This document shows positions 60,446 to 64,000 of a stretch of 64,000 bases of DNA, piece after piece. Position numbers and translations under genes: made by a program. The DNA is taken from positions 152,169 to 216,168 of the forward strand of contig MFYJ01000012.1 of assembly GCA_001787755.1 (NCBI GenBank), given 5' to 3'. Position 1 is the stretch's first letter; every line of letters starts with the position of its first letter. The stretch comes from Candidatus Peribacteria bacterium RIFOXYB1_FULL_54_35. Lineage in GTDB: Bacteria; Patescibacteriota; Gracilibacteria; Peribacterales; Peribacteraceae. The notes beneath the pieces are model-generated. The model did not search any database and was not told the origin of the DNA. It was given only the letters and a program-made list of their open reading frames with translations.

Positions 60446-61152
60446 GGTTCCTGGGGGAAGAGAGTTTTCAGAGTGGCGAGCCCGTAGTGGATCGATTTGC
60501 AGAATGAGATGGAGGACGAATCCGAGGCGTACCGCACGGGGATGGCCACCTCGGCGATCCGCATGCGGCGGCGGGCGACCGCTGCAATCATCTGCGAGTC
60601 GAAACTGAAGTCGTCGGAGAACCGCCGGTAGGGCACTGTCTCCAGCAGCGCGCGGGTATACGCGCGGTAGCCGGAGTGGCACTCCGAAAGGCTGGTTCCG
60701 AGGACAGCGTTCTGGAGGCCCGTGAGGAGCCGGTTGCCGCAGTAGCGCCACCAGTCCATGCCCTCCTGGCGGGGGTCGCCGTCGAGGAACCGTGAACCTA
60801 TGACCATGTCGGCTGTTCCCCCCCGCAGGGGTGCGATCATCTGCGGCACCCTGCTTGGGTCGTACTGGAAATCCGGGTGGATCATCACCACGATGTCTGC
60901 GCTCCGACGAAGCGCTTCGTCGTAGCAGGTCTTCTGGTTGCCGCCGTACCCGTGGTTCTTGGGATGCACGATCACATGCAGCCCGGGGATCGCTGTGGCG
61001 AAGGCGACCGTCTCGTCGCTGCTCGCGTCATCCACGAGGATCATTTCGTGCACCGCATCTTTCGGGATCGCGTCGCACGTTCGGCGAACCGTCGCGGCCG
61101 CGTTGAATGCCGGCAGGACGGCAATGACTTTCGGCGCTGGTTGGCTCATCAT
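60442..61152 (-). CDS. family 2 glycosyltransferase
   Basis: VIAVLPAFNAAATVRRTCDAIP...LVDDASSDETVAFA...VVMIHPDFQYDP. Confidence 0.92.
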   Translation of the reverse strand: MMSQPAPKVIAVLPAFNAAATVRRTCDAIPKDAVHEMILVDDASSDETVAFATAIPGLHVIVHPKNHGYGGNQKTCYDEALRRSADIVVMIHPDFQYDPSRVPQMIAPLRGGTADMVIGSRFLDGDPRQEGMDWWRYCGNRLLTGLQNAVLGTSLSECHSGYRAYTRALLETVPYRRFSDDFSFDSQMIAAVARRRMRIAEVAIPVRYASDSSSISFCKSIHYGLATLKTLFPQEP

Positions 61153-61161
61153 ATTTCATGC

Positions 61162-62046
61162 ATGCTAACACCGTCGTGTCCACTCTGTACAGTGCCCGCG
61201 CTGCTCTACGCAGCGGGGACTGCCGATGGTGGATCGTTTGTGGATTCCCCGTACACCATCGCGGGTGGGTGTGACGGATGCATGCCGCCCATGTACCGCT
61301 GCGGACGGTGCGGGCACGGTTTCGCACCTTCCGCGGGCCCGGACACCTTCGCGTGGTACGCAGCCGCGCCGCCGGACGGGGAGTACCTCGCCGAAGAACG
61401 GGGACGCCGTGTTGCGGCGCGCAGAGTTCTCCGCCGGCTCGCGAAGCACATCCGCCCCCCGGGCAGGCTGCTCGACCTCGGCGCGGGAGCGGGTTTCTTC
61501 GTGGAGGAGGCGGCCGCTGCGGGGTGGTTCTCTGAGGGTCTGGAGGCCGCACGGTGGGCGGTGGAGCGGAGCAGGTCCCGTGGCGGACCCCCCGTATGGC
61601 TCGGTGACGCGCGGGATCTCCGCGCGCTCGAGTGCGGAACATTCGACGTCGTTACCGCGTTCGATGTCATCGAGCACCTCGAAGATCCACTCGTGTTTCT
61701 GCGGGGATGCGCTGCCGCGCTTCGGCCCGGTGGAGTGCTTGTGCTCACGACGCCACGTTTCGACAGCCTTGCGGCGCGCATCTGTGGCGCGCGGTGGCAC
61801 GCACTTCTGCCGGCGCACCTCCACTACTTCTCACGGCGGTCGCTGCGTGCGGCGCTGGAACAGGCGGGATTCCACATTCTCGCCGAACGGAGTCACCGCC
61901 GGTACTTCAGCGCAGCCTACATCGCCTTTCGCCTCTGTGCCACGCCGGTACGCGGGGCATGGATGAGGCGGATTGTCCTGCCGGTGAACATCGGCGACGA
62001 GTTCGAGCTGTATGCGGCACGCATCGGCGCCGACGGGACGGTGTGA
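61162..62046 (+). CDS. class I SAM-dependent methyltransferase with N-terminal Zn-ribbon
   Basis: CPLC...YRCGRCGHGFA; LLDLGAGAGFFVEEAAAAGW; FDVVTAFDVIEHLEDP. Confidence 0.92.
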   Translation: MLTPSCPLCTVPALLYAAGTADGGSFVDSPYTIAGGCDGCMPPMYRCGRCGHGFAPSAGPDTFAWYAAAPPDGEYLAEERGRRVAARRVLRRLAKHIRPPGRLLDLGAGAGFFVEEAAAAGWFSEGLEAARWAVERSRSRGGPPVWLGDARDLRALECGTFDVVTAFDVIEHLEDPLVFLRGCAAALRPGGVLVLTTPRFDSLAARICGARWHALLPAHLHYFSRRSLRAALEQAGFHILAERSHRRYFSAAYIAFRLCATPVRGAWMRRIVLPVNIGDEFELYAARIGADGTV

Positions 62047-62200
62047 GCCTGCCTGCCCGGGTCCTGGCAGACAGAGTGCAGGTCAACCTGTTGCTTAGGA
62101 GATGGCTGCCATTCGGAGGATCGTATTTCTCTTCAATTTCGCCATAAGACGCAACATTTTGCATCAAAACGGTTTATGAATCTGTACAATATATCTTGAA

Positions 62201-62476
62201 TATAATCAAGCACTCAGTGCTCACTACTACATGAACCCTTGAGTTGCAGAGGCACATAGAAACCCCTCTGCGATTTTTTTGTGTATTTGGGCGCGATGTA
62301 TTGACCGCAGCGCTTCTGCGACTGTAGCGTGCACGCGAACGGTTGGGTCTCCCCCTTGCGGCCCGGGCTGTACTCGCGGCCCTAAGGAATTCTGGGTCTC
62401 CTGATGCGGCCGCAAGGTCCCAACCGGTTCGGGGCCAGACGCAAAGATCGTATCGATGCGTTTGGCCCTTTTTCTA
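62201..62476 (+). ncRNA. candidate structured non-coding RNA region with two terminators
   Basis: TATAAT at 62201; GCAGAGG...CCTCTGC-T7; GGTTGGG...CTTGCGGCC...GGCCGCAAGG.CCCAACC; terminal 12-bp terminator stem. Confidence 0.5.
62432..62473 (+). terminator. intrinsic terminator
   Basis: GGGCCAGACGCA-aagatcgtatcga-TGCGTTTGGCCC-TTTTT. Confidence 0.88.
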
Positions 62477-62540
62477 CGCGTGCTAGAGGGTGTTTATCCT
62501 TGACGGGTTCATGGATTTTGCATACCTTTTGCCGTCCACT

Positions 62541-62870
62541 ATGAGTTCGCATCTGGCTTCCGCAGAGGCATCCTGCTCTTCACTTGAGGTAATTTCTCCT
62601 CCTGATCCTCTTGTAGTTTTTCTTGGGCAGATGGCTGATCTCACGGCGGAGCAGGCAGAACGGCTGTTCCGCTCTGTTTTTCGGTGCGAAGATGCGCTGT
62701 GGTGCGCTCTGAGACGCATTCAGGATGCTGCGATCCGTGAGCTTCTTGCTACACGGATATTCGGGGAGAAACTCTCCAGAGACCTGGGGTTTGTTTCCAC
62801 ACAGGGGAATCCCAAAATGGATTTCGGTGAACCCAGGTTCTGTGGCTCCTGGGATCTCGACGAGAAGTGA
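62541..62870 (+). CDS. hypothetical protein
   Basis: ORF from MSSHLASAEASCSSLEV; promoter TTGACG-17-TACCTT 12 nt upstream. Confidence 0.5.
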   Translation: MSSHLASAEASCSSLEVISPPDPLVVFLGQMADLTAEQAERLFRSVFRCEDALWCALRRIQDAAIRELLATRIFGEKLSRDLGFVSTQGNPKMDFGEPRFCGSWDLDEK

Positions 62871-62945
62871 CGATTCAGGACTCACCAGCTTTCGCTGGTG
62901 GTTGTGGCCTCATGCAGAGCGAGGCAGAGACGCTATACTGCTGCT

Positions 62946-63602
62946 ATGCCCATCTCCCGCGACCGCATCCTCTATCAAGACGATCATCTTCTTGCCGTGA
63001 ATAAGCTGAGCGGGGAACTGGTTGTAAAGGGGAAGGGCGAGGTTGGGAAGTTGCCGCTCCTGGATTTCTTAAAGAAGGACTATCCCGGGCTCCGCACGCT
63101 CCATCGTCTGGACTTTGAGACATCGGGGGTCGTCGTCTTCGCACGGACAAAGCAAGTATATGGCAAGGTGATGGAGTCCGGTTTCTCCGGCTGGAAGAAA
63201 GTGTATTGCACGCTTGTGGTGGGGCGGATGGAACGGGAGAGAGGGGAGGTCCGTGCGCCGCTCCCGGCCCGCAGCGGGAAGGGAACGGTAGAGGCGGTGA
63301 CGCGGTACACCGTGCTGGACAGGTTCGCGAACTCCAGTTTCGTGGAAGCCGAGATAGAGACGGGCCGCCATCACCAGATCCGGCGGCATTTCGCTTCCAT
63401 TGGGCATCCTCTCGCTCTCGATCATGTGTATGGGAACGAGAAGTTCAATCGCGTGTTCACGCAGGAATTCAGGTACAGGAAATTCTTCCTCCACGCGGCG
63501 AGGGTCGAACTTCTCCATCCCATCACCGGGGAGCGCATCGTGATCGAAGCACCGCTGCCAAAGACGTTTGAGAAGATGATCAAAACACTCAAATCTCTTT
63601 GA
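62946..63602 (+). CDS. RluA-family pseudouridine synthase
   Basis: ILYQDDHLLAVNKLSGELVVKG; LRTLHRLDFETSGVVVFARTK; IETGRHHQIRRHFASIGHPLALDHVYG. Confidence 0.93.
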   Translation: MPISRDRILYQDDHLLAVNKLSGELVVKGKGEVGKLPLLDFLKKDYPGLRTLHRLDFETSGVVVFARTKQVYGKVMESGFSGWKKVYCTLVVGRMERERGEVRAPLPARSGKGTVEAVTRYTVLDRFANSSFVEAEIETGRHHQIRRHFASIGHPLALDHVYGNEKFNRVFTQEFRYRKFFLHAARVELLHPITGERIVIEAPLPKTFEKMIKTLKSL

Positions 63603-64000
63603 GTGTGGAGCACCCTTGTTCGAAGGTTTTCTATTTTTTCTCTGTTCTTTTTGTAACCAAAAAGAACCAAAAAGTTCCGCTCCGTGATTGCTCGCGGATC
63701 AGCCCACTCCAAGTGCTCCGTTGCAAAAATGACCTCCTCCGTACGCCCACCACATTTTTGCGGGCGCTGCGCACTTGGGGGCTGAAACCACTCACAATCA
63801 AAGTCGCGGTTCTTTCCTTTATCCTTCCTGGCCAAAAATGCTGTCTGAGTCCTTCGACAGGCTCAGGACAGGCTCACAGCGATTTCATTTTTTGCCGATT
63901 TTTGGGCACTTTTTCTAAAGGGTAAAGGAACACTTTGCCACCAGACGTATCTGTCTTTTTGGCTTACACATCCTGAAAGCCGGAGCAGTGTGAGGGAATG

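Noticed and set aside
62208-62222. CIRCE (HrcA operator)
   Set aside because: AGCACTCAGTGCT is a compact palindrome without the N9 spacing of TTAGCACTC-N9-GAGTGCTAA.

Overview
This 64 kb bacterial window has dense coding on both strands and TGA used as a stop. Gene content and style suggest a Candidate Phyla Radiation genome, possibly Peregrinibacteria/Peribacteria-like; that placement is inference only. Recognisable housekeeping genes: rplJ-rplL behind an L10-type leader with an attenuator, dtd, relA/spoT, tig, secF, a PfkB kinase, trxA, pgi, ruvA, an M23 peptidase, rsmI, gyrA with a long Lys/Ala/Pro tail, rpmE, hrcA, a VirD4/TraD-like ATPase, glyA, an MTHFS, dnaX, a DsbA-like gene, dcd, a PF07399-type antiporter, glycosyltransferases and an RluA-type pseudouridine synthase. 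There are three tRNAs: Cys-GCA, Ala-TGC and Val-CAC. A low-GC island carries a Dcm-like methylase, an EcoRII-like nuclease, Vsr and a GIY-YIG protein. Two tandem archaeal-type PurP (ATP-grasp) genes are present. The most unusual material is non-coding: (1) two diverged copies of an apparently undescribed ~350-430 nt structured RNA (9.4-9.8 kb + and 42.0-42.3 kb -), with conserved loops and compensatory stem changes; (2) a family of intergenic inverted repeats whose arms are degenerate 6-8 bp tandem repeats that differ by locus but share a core like AAATCCAAA, one of which brackets a four-helix-bundle (S23/TIGR02436-like) gene; (3) a modular REP-like hairpin family, GTCAT-NN-TGAGC-N6-GA-ATGAC; (4) an 81-bp tandem array of hairpins; (5) C-terminal 'ghost' fragments just downstream of intact purP and dcd. 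All assignments were made by eye; no database search was run.
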